Assembly (NCBI RefSeq): GCF_030411955.1
Contig: NZ_JASNRA010000006.1
Coordinates: 1-64,000, forward strand
Direction: 5' to 3'
From: Massilia sp. YIM B02443
GTDB taxonomy: Bacteria > Pseudomonadota > Gammaproteobacteria > Burkholderiales > Burkholderiaceae_D
DNA length: 64,000 bases
Below the pieces are notes generated by a model. The model was not told where the DNA came from and did not search any database. It saw only the letters and a list, made by a program, of their open reading frames with translations. Of the stretch, positions 10,753 to 18,821 are shown piece by piece (the first letter of the stretch is position 1; every line of letters starts with the position of its first letter). The position numbers were made by a program, and so were the translations under genes.

Positions 10753-12063
10753 ATGACCTCTTCTCCTACCTGTTTTGATGCCATCGTGGTCGGCACCGGC
10801 CCCGGTGGCGCCAGTGTGGCGCGCGAACTGGCGCGTGCCGGCCGCCGGGTACTGATCCTGGAACAGGGTGGCGCCGCGCCGCTCACCGGCACCCTGGGGC
10901 AGATGGCGACCATGGCGGCGGTGCCGGGACGTGCCGCCTTCATCCACCGCGATGCGTCGCTGCTGGTGGGCGGGGCCACGCTCGGCGGCAGTTCGGCCGT
11001 GAACTTCGCCACCGCGGCGCCGCCGCCGCGCGCGCTGTTCAAGGCATTCGGCATCGACCTCGATCCGGCACTGGCCGCATTGCGCGCCGAGTTGCCGATG
11101 GCGCCCCTGCCCGACAATCTGGTCGGCCCGCTGGCGACCCGCATCGGCCAGGCGGCGCGCGCCATCGGCCTCGATTGGCGCAAGCTGGACAAGATGATCC
11201 GCCCCGCGCTATGCCGCAGCGGCTGCTGGCGCTGCGCCTATGGCTGCCCGTTCGGCGCCAAGTGGAGCGCGCGCGAATTCGTCGATGAGGCAGTGCGCCA
11301 TGGCGCGCAGCTGCAGGCGAACAGCCGCGTCACGCGGGTGCTGCTGCAGGACGGCCGCGCGGCCGGCGTGGAAGTGATGCACCAGCGGCGCCTGCAGACG
11401 GTCCAGGCGCCGCTGGTGGTGCTGGCCGGCGGCGGCGTGGGCAGCCCGCGCATCCTGCACGCGTCGAAGCTGGCGCCGCGCCATGCGCCGTTCTTCAGCG
11501 ATCCGGTGGTGGCGGTGATGGGGACGGTGGACGATGTCGACGGCGGCGCCGAGGTGCCGATGGCGGCCGGCATGCACGATGCGCAGGCCGGCATCGCGCT
11601 GGCCGATCTGACCTTGCCGCGTCCGATGTACCAGGCGTTTGCGGCCCAGGTCGGGCGCGTGGACCGCCTGTTGGCGCACCGGCGCACGCTGAGCATCATG
11701 GTCAAGATACGCGACGGGATCGGCGGACGGATCGGGCCGCGCTGGGCCGACAAGCGGCTGACCGACGCCGATCGTGGGCGTTTGCAACAGGGAGAACAGA
11801 TGGCGCGCGCGATTCTGGCGCAAGCCGGAGCGCATCACGTGTTCAGGAGCTGGCATTTCGCCGCGCATCCGGGCGGCAGCGTGCCTATCGGGGCGAATGC
11901 GGGGGCGGGCGTGGATGCGGATCTGCAGACGTCCGCACCGGGATTGTTCGTGTGCGACGCCTCGGTGATTCCGGGACCGTGGGGCTTGCCGCCGACTCTG
12001 ACGCTGCTATGCCTGGGCAAGCGGCTGGGGCAGCATCTCAATAATGCGGTGGCGGTTCGTTGA
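10753..12063 (+). CDS. GMC family (FAD-dependent) oxidoreductase
   Basis: A 436-residue flavoprotein of the glucose-methanol-choline superfamily. The FAD-binding Rossmann motif GTGPGG (residues 14-19) is followed by the ADP-ribose Glu in VLILEQGG. The C-terminal HPGGSVPIG and PTLTLLCLGKRLGQHL segments match the GMC C-terminal domain. A Cys-rich CRSGCWRCAYGCPFGAKW stretch at about 155-172 is also found in GMC-type cholesterol and long-chain alcohol oxidases. The substrate is unknown; a polyol, alcohol or sterol is possible. The ATG at 10753 puts the nucleotide-binding motif at the expected distance from the N-terminus. The 3' end overlaps slyX tail to tail. Confidence 0.88.
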   Translation: MTSSPTCFDAIVVGTGPGGASVARELARAGRRVLILEQGGAAPLTGTLGQMATMAAVPGRAAFIHRDASLLVGGATLGGSSAVNFATAAPPPRALFKAFGIDLDPALAALRAELPMAPLPDNLVGPLATRIGQAARAIGLDWRKLDKMIRPALCRSGCWRCAYGCPFGAKWSAREFVDEAVRHGAQLQANSRVTRVLLQDGRAAGVEVMHQRRLQTVQAPLVVLAGGGVGSPRILHASKLAPRHAPFFSDPVVAVMGTVDDVDGGAEVPMAAGMHDAQAGIALADLTLPRPMYQAFAAQVGRVDRLLAHRRTLSIMVKIRDGIGGRIGPRWADKRLTDADRGRLQQGEQMARAILAQAGAHHVFRSWHFAAHPGGSVPIGANAGAGVDADLQTSAPGLFVCDASVIPGPWGLPPTLTLLCLGKRLGQHLNNAVAVR

Positions 12064-12268
12064 GCGGCGCCTGGCCGGCGTCGCGCAGGGTGCGCACGTG
12101 GTCGGCCATCTTGGTCAGCATGGCTTCCAGCTGGTCGATGCGGCGTTCCTGGCGGTAGATGGTCTTGTTCATCTCGTCGAGCAGGTCTTCCTGCTGGGCG
12201 AGCTTGATCTCGAGATTGATGAAACGGTCTTCCTGGTCCACGGCGAACTCCGGCTGCAAAGCCGGCAT
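12038..12268 (-). CDS. slyX: SlyX family protein
   Basis: A 76-residue protein from the ATG at 12268, rich in Glu, Leu and Gln heptads (DRFINLEIKLAQQEDLLDEM) that form a coiled coil, and ending in PPPHY. That ending and the size match SlyX, a small protein of unclear function. A TTG ten codons upstream (12298) would give 86 residues and follow a GAGGA sequence too closely to be an ideal ribosome site, so the ATG is preferred. It follows rep by under 40 bp and is likely cotranscribed. Its last 26 bp overlap the end of the convergent GMC gene. Confidence 0.85.
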   Translation of the reverse strand: MPALQPEFAVDQEDRFINLEIKLAQQEDLLDEMNKTIYRQERRIDQLEAMLTKMADHVRTLRDAGQAPLNEPPPHY

Positions 12269-12304
12269 TATGCCAGCCTTGCATTGCAGTTCGGGCAAGT
12301 CCTC

Positions 12305-14374
12305 TCAGTTCACGATCGGCTTCGGCGTTGCCAGTAACGCTTTCAAGTTCGCCAATCTTTCCTTCGGGCTCAGCACTTCGCTTTCCATCGGCGCCGCATC
12401 GCCCACGTCCAGCGCCATTTCCTTGATGAAGCGCGACGGGTCGCAATTGACCAGCTCGCCTGCACGCTTGCGCCGCTTGCACCAGCTCACGTGTAGGGTG
12501 CGCTGGGCGCGCGTGATGCCGACGTACATCAGGCGCCGCTCTTCCTGGATGCGCGCCGCGATCGTCTCGACCGACGCGTCCGGATCGCCCTTGTGCGGCA
12601 GGATCCCCTCTTCCACCCCGACCAGGAACACGTGGGGATACTCCAGCCCTTTCGAGGCGTGGAGGGTCGACATGCGCACCGCGTCCTGCTCTTCGTCCTG
12701 GCCTTCGAGCATCGACATCAGGGCCACCATCTGGGTCAGTTCCAGCAAATTCTTTTCTTCGCCATCGCGGTCGCGTCCGCCACGGCCGCGGTCCTTCAGC
12801 CAGTTGGTGAATTCGAGCACGTTCTGCCACTTGGACTGGGCCGCGCGGTCGTCGAAGTTTTCGTACAAATAGTGCTCGTAGTTCATCTCCTTCATCATGT
12901 CGTCCAGCACCTCGGCCGCATGGTCGCCGCTGCCCGACGGGCCGGGACGGGTGGCGCGGTCTTCCAGCTCGGCGATGAAGTGGCAGAAGTCGCGCAGCGG
13001 CCCCAGCTGGCGATCGGCCAGCTTGGCTTCGATGCCGCCCTTCCTCGCCGCTTCGAACAGCGAGCAATTCCACTGCTTGGAAAATTCGCCCAGCACTTCC
13101 AATGTGGCCATGCCGACCCCGCGCTTGGGGGTGGTGACGGCCCGGATGAAGGCCGGGTCGTCGTCCTGGTTGGCGATCAGGCGCAGGTAGGCGATGATGT
13201 CCTTGATCTCGGCCTTGTCAAAAAAGCTCTGGCCACCGGACATGGTGTACGGGATGCGTTCCTTGCGCAGCGCCTGCTCGATCACGCGCGCCTGGTGGTT
13301 GCCGCGGTACAGGATCGCGTAGTCGGTCCACTTGTTCTTGCGCTGGAAATGGTCGGCCGAGATCATGATCGCCACCTGGTCGGCTTCCTGGTCGTCGTTC
13401 TGCATGCCCAGCACCTTGATCGGCTCGCCCAGGCCGTGCTCGGACCACAGCGACTTCTCGAACAGCTTCGGGTTGTTGCCGATCACCGCGTTGGCCGCCT
13501 GCAGGATGCGGGTGGTGGAGCGGTAGTTCTGTTCCAGCTTGATCACGCGCAGGTCGGGGAAGTCGGTCTGCAGCGTTTTCAGGTTCTCGACCGAGGCGCC
13601 GCGCCAGGCGTAGATCGCCTGGTCGTCGTCGCCCACCGCCGTGAACATCGGCTTCTTGCCCAGGCCCGTCACCAGCAGTTTGACCAGTTCGTACTGGCAG
13701 GTGTTGGTGTCCTGGTACTCGTCCATCAGCAGGTAGCGCAGGCGGCGCTGCCAGCGGTCGCGGATCGGCTCGTTGTTTCGGAACAGTTCCACCGGCAGGC
13801 GGATCAGGTCGTCGAAGTCGACCGCCTGGTAGGCCTGCAGCGTGGCCACGTAGCTGCGGTAGACGCGCCCGGCCATCGCTTCGTCCTCGTCGCGCGCGGC
13901 CTTGATCGCGTCCTCCGGGTCGACCAGGCCGTTCTTCCACAGCGAGATCGCGTTCTGGATGGCGCGCACTTCCTGTTTATCGGTGGTCAGCGCCAGGCTC
14001 GAGACGATGGTGTAGCAGTCGTCGCTGTCCATGATCGAGAACTTGTCCTTGAGGCCGACGCCGGCCGCTTCCTGGCGCAGGATCTTGACGCCCAGCGAGT
14101 GGAAGGTGGACACGGTCAATTGCTTGGCCTGCTTGGGCTGCTTGAGCAGCTTGCCGATACGCTCCTGCATCTCGAGCGCCGCCTTGTTGGTGAAGGTCAG
14201 GGCGGCAATGGTGCGCGGATCGTAGCCGCAATGCTCGATCATGTAGGCGATTTTTTGCGTGATCACGCGCGTCTTGCCCGAACCGGCGCCGGCCAGCACC
14301 AGGCAAGGGCCGTCCAGATACAGCGCGGCTTCGCTCTGCGGCCCGTTGAGGCCGAACTTGGGTGCATTGGACAT
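12305..14374 (-). CDS. rep: ATP-dependent DNA helicase Rep
   Basis: A 689-residue superfamily 1A helicase. Walker A AGAGSGKT is at residues 28-35, motif II is MDEYQDTNTCQYE, and motif III VGDDDQAIYAWRGA and motif VI VGITRAQRTL are present. The start sequence GLNGPQSEAALYLDGPCLVL and the length fit Rep rather than UvrD or PcrA. Rep moves 3' to 5' and clears proteins ahead of replication forks. The ATG at 14374 is chosen since upstream codons add an unrelated stretch. It is followed closely by slyX on the same strand. Confidence 0.93.
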   Translation of the reverse strand: MSNAPKFGLNGPQSEAALYLDGPCLVLAGAGSGKTRVITQKIAYMIEHCGYDPRTIAALTFTNKAALEMQERIGKLLKQPKQAKQLTVSTFHSLGVKILRQEAAGVGLKDKFSIMDSDDCYTIVSSLALTTDKQEVRAIQNAISLWKNGLVDPEDAIKAARDEDEAMAGRVYRSYVATLQAYQAVDFDDLIRLPVELFRNNEPIRDRWQRRLRYLLMDEYQDTNTCQYELVKLLVTGLGKKPMFTAVGDDDQAIYAWRGASVENLKTLQTDFPDLRVIKLEQNYRSTTRILQAANAVIGNNPKLFEKSLWSEHGLGEPIKVLGMQNDDQEADQVAIMISADHFQRKNKWTDYAILYRGNHQARVIEQALRKERIPYTMSGGQSFFDKAEIKDIIAYLRLIANQDDDPAFIRAVTTPKRGVGMATLEVLGEFSKQWNCSLFEAARKGGIEAKLADRQLGPLRDFCHFIAELEDRATRPGPSGSGDHAAEVLDDMMKEMNYEHYLYENFDDRAAQSKWQNVLEFTNWLKDRGRGGRDRDGEEKNLLELTQMVALMSMLEGQDEEQDAVRMSTLHASKGLEYPHVFLVGVEEGILPHKGDPDASVETIAARIQEERRLMYVGITRAQRTLHVSWCKRRKRAGELVNCDPSRFIKEMALDVGDAAPMESEVLSPKERLANLKALLATPKPIVN

Positions 14375-14456
14375 GGGAAAGTTTTCTGTGGGATAGACGA
14401 GGATTGTAACAATCCAGCGCACTCAGCGGGCGACGCCGCGCGCCGCCGCGACCGGA

Positions 14457-14489
14457 TTGCAACAGTGGCTTGCAACACCGTTTTGCAAC
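14457..14489. repeat. Three TTGCAAC heptamers at 13-bp intervals
   Basis: TTGCAAC occurs at 14457, 14470 and 14483, exactly 13 bp apart, in the 250-bp gap between rep and the divergent SRPBCC gene. Regular spacing in a divergent promoter region suggests an iterated protein-binding site. An inverted repeat GGATTG-TAA-CAATCC lies nearby at 14401-14415. No protein is known to bind here; this is an observation. Confidence 0.5.
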
Positions 14490-14624
14490 CCCATCTGGTG
14501 CCTGTCAGACGAGCCCGGCACATGCCGGGAACGTCCTGCGTCGGGACACGCAATCGAGTACCATGCGTCCTTTGCGCGCCGCATGGACCGCGGCGCGGCG
14601 CCCCATTTTTCCGGATACCTGCCC

Positions 14625-15110
14625 ATGAAATTCGAACACCTCGTCGCCGTCAACGATCCGATGAACCCGCTGATCGACACCCTCACCCGCGAGCAGCTGT
14701 GGCGCGGCCTGGTGCTGCGCGCCGAGCAGCCAACCGCCTTCATTCCGCACCTGGACCAGTGCGAGATCCTGGAACGCGACGCCGGCAGCCTCAAGCGCCG
14801 CCTGAGCTTCGGCGACCTGGTGATCGAAGACCAGGTCTATCTGACCCCGCTGCAGGAAGTGCGCTACGACGTGCCGGCCCAGGGCGAGATCGCGGCCTCG
14901 AACCTGCGCATGATCATCGAAGCGCCGACCAACGCCATGCTGTTCGTGCGCTTCTGCTACGACGACGGCCAGGGCGAGCACGTCGACGAAGCCAACGCGA
15001 TGTACGACGAATTCAAGAAGTCGGCCTACCAGGAAGCCGACACCGACACGGTGCGCATCCTGCGCCAGATGGCGGCCGAGGGCAAGCTGGACGACAGCCT
15101 GCTGAATTGA
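14625..15110 (+). CDS. SRPBCC family protein, AtaL-like (DUF1857)
   Basis: A 161-residue soluble protein similar to the AtaL-like/DUF1857 branch of the START/Bet v1 (SRPBCC) fold, recognised from its N-terminal MKFEHLVAVNDP and LTREQLWRGLVLRA and its size. The fold forms a deep hydrophobic ligand pocket. In fungi AtaL belongs to a natural-product pathway, but bacterial members have no known role. The ATG at 14625 is chosen because the family consensus begins there. It stands alone, divergent from rep. Confidence 0.8.
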   Translation: MKFEHLVAVNDPMNPLIDTLTREQLWRGLVLRAEQPTAFIPHLDQCEILERDAGSLKRRLSFGDLVIEDQVYLTPLQEVRYDVPAQGEIAASNLRMIIEAPTNAMLFVRFCYDDGQGEHVDEANAMYDEFKKSAYQEADTDTVRILRQMAAEGKLDDSLLN

Positions 15111-15152
15111 ACCTGAATCTGCCGCAGGTCCTGCCCTATGGCCGAATAACAC

Positions 15153-15279
15153 CGTAGGGTTGGCGGCTCTGCCGCCGACGCGGTGGTGGTTGGCCGCCAG
15201 ATCATCCGGCACGATCCCGGAGACGATAACAATCACCGCGTCGGCGGCGGAGCGCGGGGCCGCCTGGGCCACCCCTACG
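15153..15279. repeat. Inverted pair of diverged REP-like repeats
   Basis: Copy 1 (15153-15185) reads CGTAGGGTTGGCGG then CCGCCGACGCGGTG. An inverted copy (15234-15279) starts CACCGCGTCGGCGG and ends CACCCCTACG, with 48 bp between them. Both share the core of the perfect palindrome at 3844-3908. The pair sits between two converging genes, a typical place for REP/BIME elements, and could also help end transcription. Confidence 0.6.
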
Positions 15280-15317
15280 ACCGTGACGCATCCGGCATCA
15301 CCGCCCCGCCGCGCTCG

Positions 15318-16757
15318 TCAAGTCCCCGGCTCGGTATCCTCGACCACCGTCTCGCTCTCGCCTTTCGACAGGTTGGCGGCGAGGTCGCGCAGTGCGGTGC
15401 GCACGCCCTCCTCGATCACCGGATGGTAGAACGGCATGTCGAGCATCTGTTCCACCGTCAGCCGCATCTGACAGGCCCACGCCAGCAGGTGCGCCAGGTG
15501 CTCGGCGCGCGGCGCGATCATCTCGGCGCCCAGGAACAGGCGGGTGCCGTACTCCGCGTACACGCGCAGCATCCCCTTGTTCTGCAACATCACGCGGCTG
15601 CGCCCCTGGTTGGCGAACGACACGCTACCGACCGCGAACTTGCGCTGGCCGCCGGCGCATAGCGTGCGCCAGTTCTTGCCCAGCGTGGCGATGTTCGGCT
15701 CGGTGAAGGCGACCGCGATCGGGGTGCGCCGCAGACCGGGACGCACGTCCGGGAAGCGCCCCGCGTTGTCGCCGGCGATCTTGCCGTGGTCGGCGGCGTC
15801 GTGCAGCAGCGCGCGCTCGTTGTTGGCGTCGCCGGCGATGAAGACGTTGCTGGTGCCGCACTGCATGGTGCGGGTATCGAACAGGGGAATCCCGTCCGGC
15901 CCGCGTTCCAGGCCGCTGTGCTCCAGTCCCAGGTCGTGCACGTTGGGCGTGCGCCCGGCCGCCATCAGCACGAACTGGAAGCGTTCGCTGTTGTCCTTGC
16001 CCAGCGCGTCGCGGGTGTGCAGCACCACCTCGTCGCCATCCTGCTCGGCCCTGATGACCTGGGTCTGGAATGCGATGTCGAGCTCCTCGCCCAGCACCCG
16101 GGCGGCGCAGCGCAGCACTTCGGGATCGGTGATGTTGGCGATGCTGCCGCCGCGCGCATGGAACCGCACGCGCACGCCGAGCCGGCTCAGAGCCTGGCCC
16201 AGCTCGAGGCCGATCACGCCGGTGCCGATCACGGCCACCGAACGTGGCAGCTCGTCCCAATAGAACACGTCGTCGCTGGTGACGATGCCGGGGCCGACGT
16301 TTTCCAGCTGCGGCAGGCGCAGCGGCGTGGAGCCGGTGGCGATCACGATGCGTTTGGCCTGGATCTCGGTGTGATCGTCCACCTGCAGGGTGCACGGCGA
16401 GGTGAAGCGCGCGTGGCCTTGCAGGCGGTCGGCGGTCGGGATCGACTCAACCCCTTCCAGCACGAATCCGACGAAACGGTCGCGTTCGCGCTTGACCCTT
16501 TCCATCACGGCGCGGCCGTCGACCCGCACGTCGCCCGCATGCACGCCGAACGGGCTCGACGACGCCATCACGTGCGCCGCCTCGGCCGCCGCGATCAGGA
16601 GCTTGCTCGGCATGCAGCCGACCCGCGCGCAGGTGGTGCCGTATTGGCCGCTTTCGATCACCACCGTGCGCGCGCCCTGCGCCCTGGCGGCGCGGTAGGC
16701 GGTCATGCCGGCGGTGCCGGTGCCGATGACGGCGACGTCCACGTTCAGTTGCTTCAT
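15318..16757 (-). CDS. Dihydrolipoyl dehydrogenase-like flavoprotein disulfide oxidoreductase
   Basis: A 479-residue class I pyridine nucleotide-disulfide oxidoreductase. It has the FAD motif GTGTAG (residues 12-17), the redox disulfide CARVGC (Cys43 and Cys48), a second Rossmann motif GTGVIGLELGQ for NAD(P)H, and the dimerisation-domain HPVIEEG with the catalytic His-Glu pair. It resembles stand-alone dihydrolipoyl dehydrogenases. No pyruvate or oxoglutarate dehydrogenase genes are adjacent, so it is probably not the main E3 subunit. GGAGAA precedes the ATG at 16757, supporting that start over longer readings. Confidence 0.85.
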   Translation of the reverse strand: MKQLNVDVAVIGTGTAGMTAYRAARAQGARTVVIESGQYGTTCARVGCMPSKLLIAAAEAAHVMASSSPFGVHAGDVRVDGRAVMERVKRERDRFVGFVLEGVESIPTADRLQGHARFTSPCTLQVDDHTEIQAKRIVIATGSTPLRLPQLENVGPGIVTSDDVFYWDELPRSVAVIGTGVIGLELGQALSRLGVRVRFHARGGSIANITDPEVLRCAARVLGEELDIAFQTQVIRAEQDGDEVVLHTRDALGKDNSERFQFVLMAAGRTPNVHDLGLEHSGLERGPDGIPLFDTRTMQCGTSNVFIAGDANNERALLHDAADHGKIAGDNAGRFPDVRPGLRRTPIAVAFTEPNIATLGKNWRTLCAGGQRKFAVGSVSFANQGRSRVMLQNKGMLRVYAEYGTRLFLGAEMIAPRAEHLAHLLAWACQMRLTVEQMLDMPFYHPVIEEGVRTALRDLAANLSKGESETVVEDTEPGT

Positions 16758-16930
16758 GCTGTTCTCCGCAGTTGACTGGCAAGACGATACGCTATTTTGC
16801 CCGCATCGGACAATCCGGCCACGCCGCGTTTGTGACCACTCGTGACCACCTCGTGACCACCTCGCGCCCACCCCGCGCCTGCGGCGCCGCGCTTGCTGTA
16901 TCATCGCGTCCCCCAAAACGAAAGCACCCC

Positions 16931-17566
16931 ATGCTCATCATCACCATCAAACAGGGCAAGGAAAAAGCCATCCTGTCCGGCGACCCGTGGATCTACCAGT
17001 CGGCCATCGAGAAGGTCGAGGGCAAGCCGCAGGAACGCAGCAAGCAGGGCGCGACCGCCGTCGTGCAGTCGTCGGCGCGCAAGTTTTTGGCGCGCGCCGC
17101 CTACAACGCCAAATCGCAGATCGCGGCCCGGATCTGGACCCTGCGCGAGGACGAGCCGGTGGACCATGCGTTGATCAAGCGCCGCGTCGCCGAGGCCGTC
17201 GAACGGCGCGCCGCCGCGTGGCAAGGCGCCGATCCGCAGGCGCTGGTGCAGCTGGTCGACGGCGAGAAGGATGGCTTGCCGGGCCTCCTGGTGCACAGCT
17301 ACGGCGGCGCCGGCGGCTACCTGGTATGCCAGTTCAATGCCGCCGGGGTCGACCTGTGGAAGGTGTCGATCATGCAGGCGCTGGTGAAAGCCACCGGCTG
17401 CCCGAACGTGTACGAGCGCTGCGACAAGCCGCTGCGCGAAGGCGAAGGACTGGATCCGATCGCGCGCGCACGCGCCGGCGAAGAGCCGCCGCAGCGCCTG
17501 AGCGTGCGCGACGGCGAGAAGCTGGTGCCGATGGATATCCGTACCGGGTTCATCTATCCGCGCTGA
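16931..17566 (+). CDS. RlmI-type 23S rRNA methyltransferase, N-terminal half only (catalytic domain missing; probable pseudogene)
   Basis: A 211-residue frame that matches the N-terminal PUA domain (about 1-70, with GDPWIYQSAIEKVEG and ARKFLARAAYN) and central domain (about 75-200, with LVDGEKDGLPGLLVHSYGG) of RlmI. RlmI is usually about 390-400 residues and methylates 23S rRNA cytosine 1962 in E. coli. Here the frame stops at VPMDIRTGFIYPR, exactly where the family continues with a TGHKTGFYLDQR-like motif and the SAM-binding Rossmann domain. No remnant of that domain is seen downstream before the rcnB promoter. It cannot be a methyltransferase as it stands; it may be a remnant or an RNA-binding protein. 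Confidence 0.75.
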   Translation: MLIITIKQGKEKAILSGDPWIYQSAIEKVEGKPQERSKQGATAVVQSSARKFLARAAYNAKSQIAARIWTLREDEPVDHALIKRRVAEAVERRAAAWQGADPQALVQLVDGEKDGLPGLLVHSYGGAGGYLVCQFNAAGVDLWKVSIMQALVKATGCPNVYERCDKPLREGEGLDPIARARAGEEPPQRLSVRDGEKLVPMDIRTGFIYPR

Positions 17567-17590
17567 GCCGGCGAAGCAACTGCTCAGCGC

Positions 17591-17655
17591 ATGAAATGTT
17601 TTGTAGCAATCCTTACCGGCTTGCTGCACCTGTTTAGTTCGGTTCGCAGTGTAAT
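17591..17655 (+). promoter_or_regulatory. Conserved rcnB-type promoter, copy 1
   Basis: A block beginning ATGAAATGTTTTGTAGCA and containing TTACCGG is followed by a weak -35 CACCTG (17627-17632), a 17-bp spacer and -10 TGTAAT (17650-17655). The same block with the same spacing recurs upstream of the next gene (18209-18273). Conservation above a poor -35 box suggests an activator site touching RNA polymerase. The regulator is not identified. Confidence 0.6.
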
Positions 17656-17696
17656 GGACTCATCGCAAATTTCAGCGTGCCATCAGGAGAACCGAC

Positions 17697-18137
17697 ATGA
17701 AAACCACTGTGATCGCATCTGCACTGCTTGCCTTGAGCGTCGCCGCCAGCGGCAACGCATTCGCCCAGCGTGGTGACCATGGCAACGACCGTGCGCAGTA
17801 TTCGCAGCATGACGACCGCCGCGACAGCGATCGCCGCGATGACCGCAAGGACAACGACCGCCACGACGACCGGCGCGGCCAGGCCGGCAACCACCGCAGC
17901 GACGACGCGCGCTACTACCACCGCGACGACAAGCGCGGCGGCGGCCCGCGCCACGACCTGCGCCGCGGCCAGCACCTGAGCAAGGAATACCGCGACAGCC
18001 GCTACGTCGTCACCGACTGGCGCGATCGCCACCTGAGCGCGCCCCCGAAAGGCCATCACTGGGTCCGCGCCGGCAACGACTACGTGCTGGCGGCGATCGC
18101 CACCGGCCTGATCGCCCAGGTCTTGCTGAGCAATTAA
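17697..18137 (+). CDS. RcnB-like periplasmic protein, Asp/Arg-rich copy
   Basis: A 146-residue exported protein with a signal peptide (MKTTVIASALLALSVAASGNAFA). The middle (about 25-75) is a low-complexity Asp/Arg/His run. The conserved C-terminal half ends APPKGHHWVRAGNDYVLAAIATGLI, the RcnB family signature. RcnB in E. coli is a periplasmic factor in Ni/Co homeostasis; many relatives are unstudied. A good ribosome site (AGGAGA) precedes the ATG. It has its own promoter and terminator and is the first of two tandem paralogues. Confidence 0.85.
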   Translation: MKTTVIASALLALSVAASGNAFAQRGDHGNDRAQYSQHDDRRDSDRRDDRKDNDRHDDRRGQAGNHRSDDARYYHRDDKRGGGPRHDLRRGQHLSKEYRDSRYVVTDWRDRHLSAPPKGHHWVRAGNDYVLAAIATGLIAQVLLSN

Positions 18138-18160
18138 TTAAGCAACTAGGCAGCCATGAG

Positions 18161-18190
18161 AACCGCGCCTCGACCGAAGCGCGGTTTTTT
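18161..18190 (+). terminator. Intrinsic terminator after rcnB-like copy 1
   Basis: An 8-bp stem AACCGCGC/GCGCGGTT (18161-18168 with 18179-18186) with a 10-base loop runs straight into a T-run to 18191. It ends the first rcnB-like gene 24 bp past its stop codon. Confidence 0.85.
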
Positions 18191-18208
18191 TACGTCTTTT
18201 TTTCGTAC

Positions 18209-18273
18209 GTGAAATGTTTTGTAGCACTCTTTACCGGAATGCTTCACCTGGGCAAGGCCATTCGCGGTGTAAT
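18209..18273 (+). promoter_or_regulatory. Conserved rcnB-type promoter, copy 2
   Basis: GTGAAATGTTTTGTAGCA, then TTTACCGG, -35 CACCTG (18245-18250), 17 bp and -10 TGTAAT (18268-18273). Distances between all elements equal those of copy 1, so promoter and gene were duplicated together and both sites have been kept. Confidence 0.6.
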
Positions 18274-18314
18274 AGCATCACTGCAAAACAACAGCGCACC
18301 ACGAGGAGAACGAG

Positions 18315-18749
18315 ATGAAAAATACCTGGATTGCATCGGCATTGATCGCCCTGAGCATGGCAGCCAGCGGCAATGCCCTGGCAGACCGCGACGATCATCG
18401 TCATGGTCACGGGCACGACAAGCATGAGAAGCACGACAAGCACTACAAGCATGGCGACCGTCACCATGACCGCCACGGCGGTCCACGCGGCAAGGCCAAG
18501 CCTCACTACTATGGCGACGCGCGCTATTACCATCACGACGACCACCGCGGCGCCGGCCCGCGCCACGACCTGCGTCGTGGCCACCACCTGAGCAGGGAAT
18601 ACCGCCACGACCGCTATGTAGTGCGCGACTGGCGCGCCCGCCACCTGAGCGCGCCCCCGCGCGGCCACCACTGGGTGCGCGCCGGCAATGACTACGTGCT
18701 GGCGGCGATCGCCACCGGCCTGATCGCCCAGGTCTTGTTCAGCAACTGA
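18315..18749 (+). CDS. RcnB-like periplasmic protein, His-rich copy
   Basis: A 144-residue paralogue of the preceding gene, with the same signal-peptide pattern and a near-identical C-terminal half (APPRGHHWVRAGNDYVLAAI). The middle instead carries a His/Lys/Asp-rich stretch (HRHGHGHDKHEKHDKHYKHG), a likely metal-binding tract for Ni, Co, Zn or Cu. A strong GAGGAGAA ribosome site precedes the ATG. It has its own promoter and terminator. The contrast with the Asp/Arg-rich sister suggests they diverged in ligand. Confidence 0.85.
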   Translation: MKNTWIASALIALSMAASGNALADRDDHRHGHGHDKHEKHDKHYKHGDRHHDRHGGPRGKAKPHYYGDARYYHHDDHRGAGPRHDLRRGHHLSREYRHDRYVVRDWRARHLSAPPRGHHWVRAGNDYVLAAIATGLIAQVLFSN

Positions 18750-18781
18750 TTCAGCCAATAAGCACGCAGGCCAGATTCAAG

Positions 18782-18812
18782 ACCGCGCCCTCGCAAGACG
18801 GCGCGGTTTTTT
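18782..18812 (+). terminator. Intrinsic terminator after rcnB-like copy 2
   Basis: An ACCGCGCC/GGCGCGGT stem (18782-18789 with 18800-18807) is followed at once by six Ts. It has the same design as the terminator after copy 1, so the duplication included the terminator. Confidence 0.85.
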
Positions 18813-18821
18813 ACGCCTTGC

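Noticed and set aside
14401..14415. GGATTG-TAA-CAATCC inverted repeat as a separate operator
   Set aside because: Six-base arms are too short to support a feature alone; mentioned only as context for the TTGCAAC array.
17591..17776. Small conserved frames starting MKCFVA(I/L) upstream of both rcnB-like genes (also 18209-18427)
   Set aside because: The similarity at the start comes from the conserved promoter block. The frames diverge at once after it and overlap the real genes out of frame; the second begins with GTG and neither has a ribosome site.
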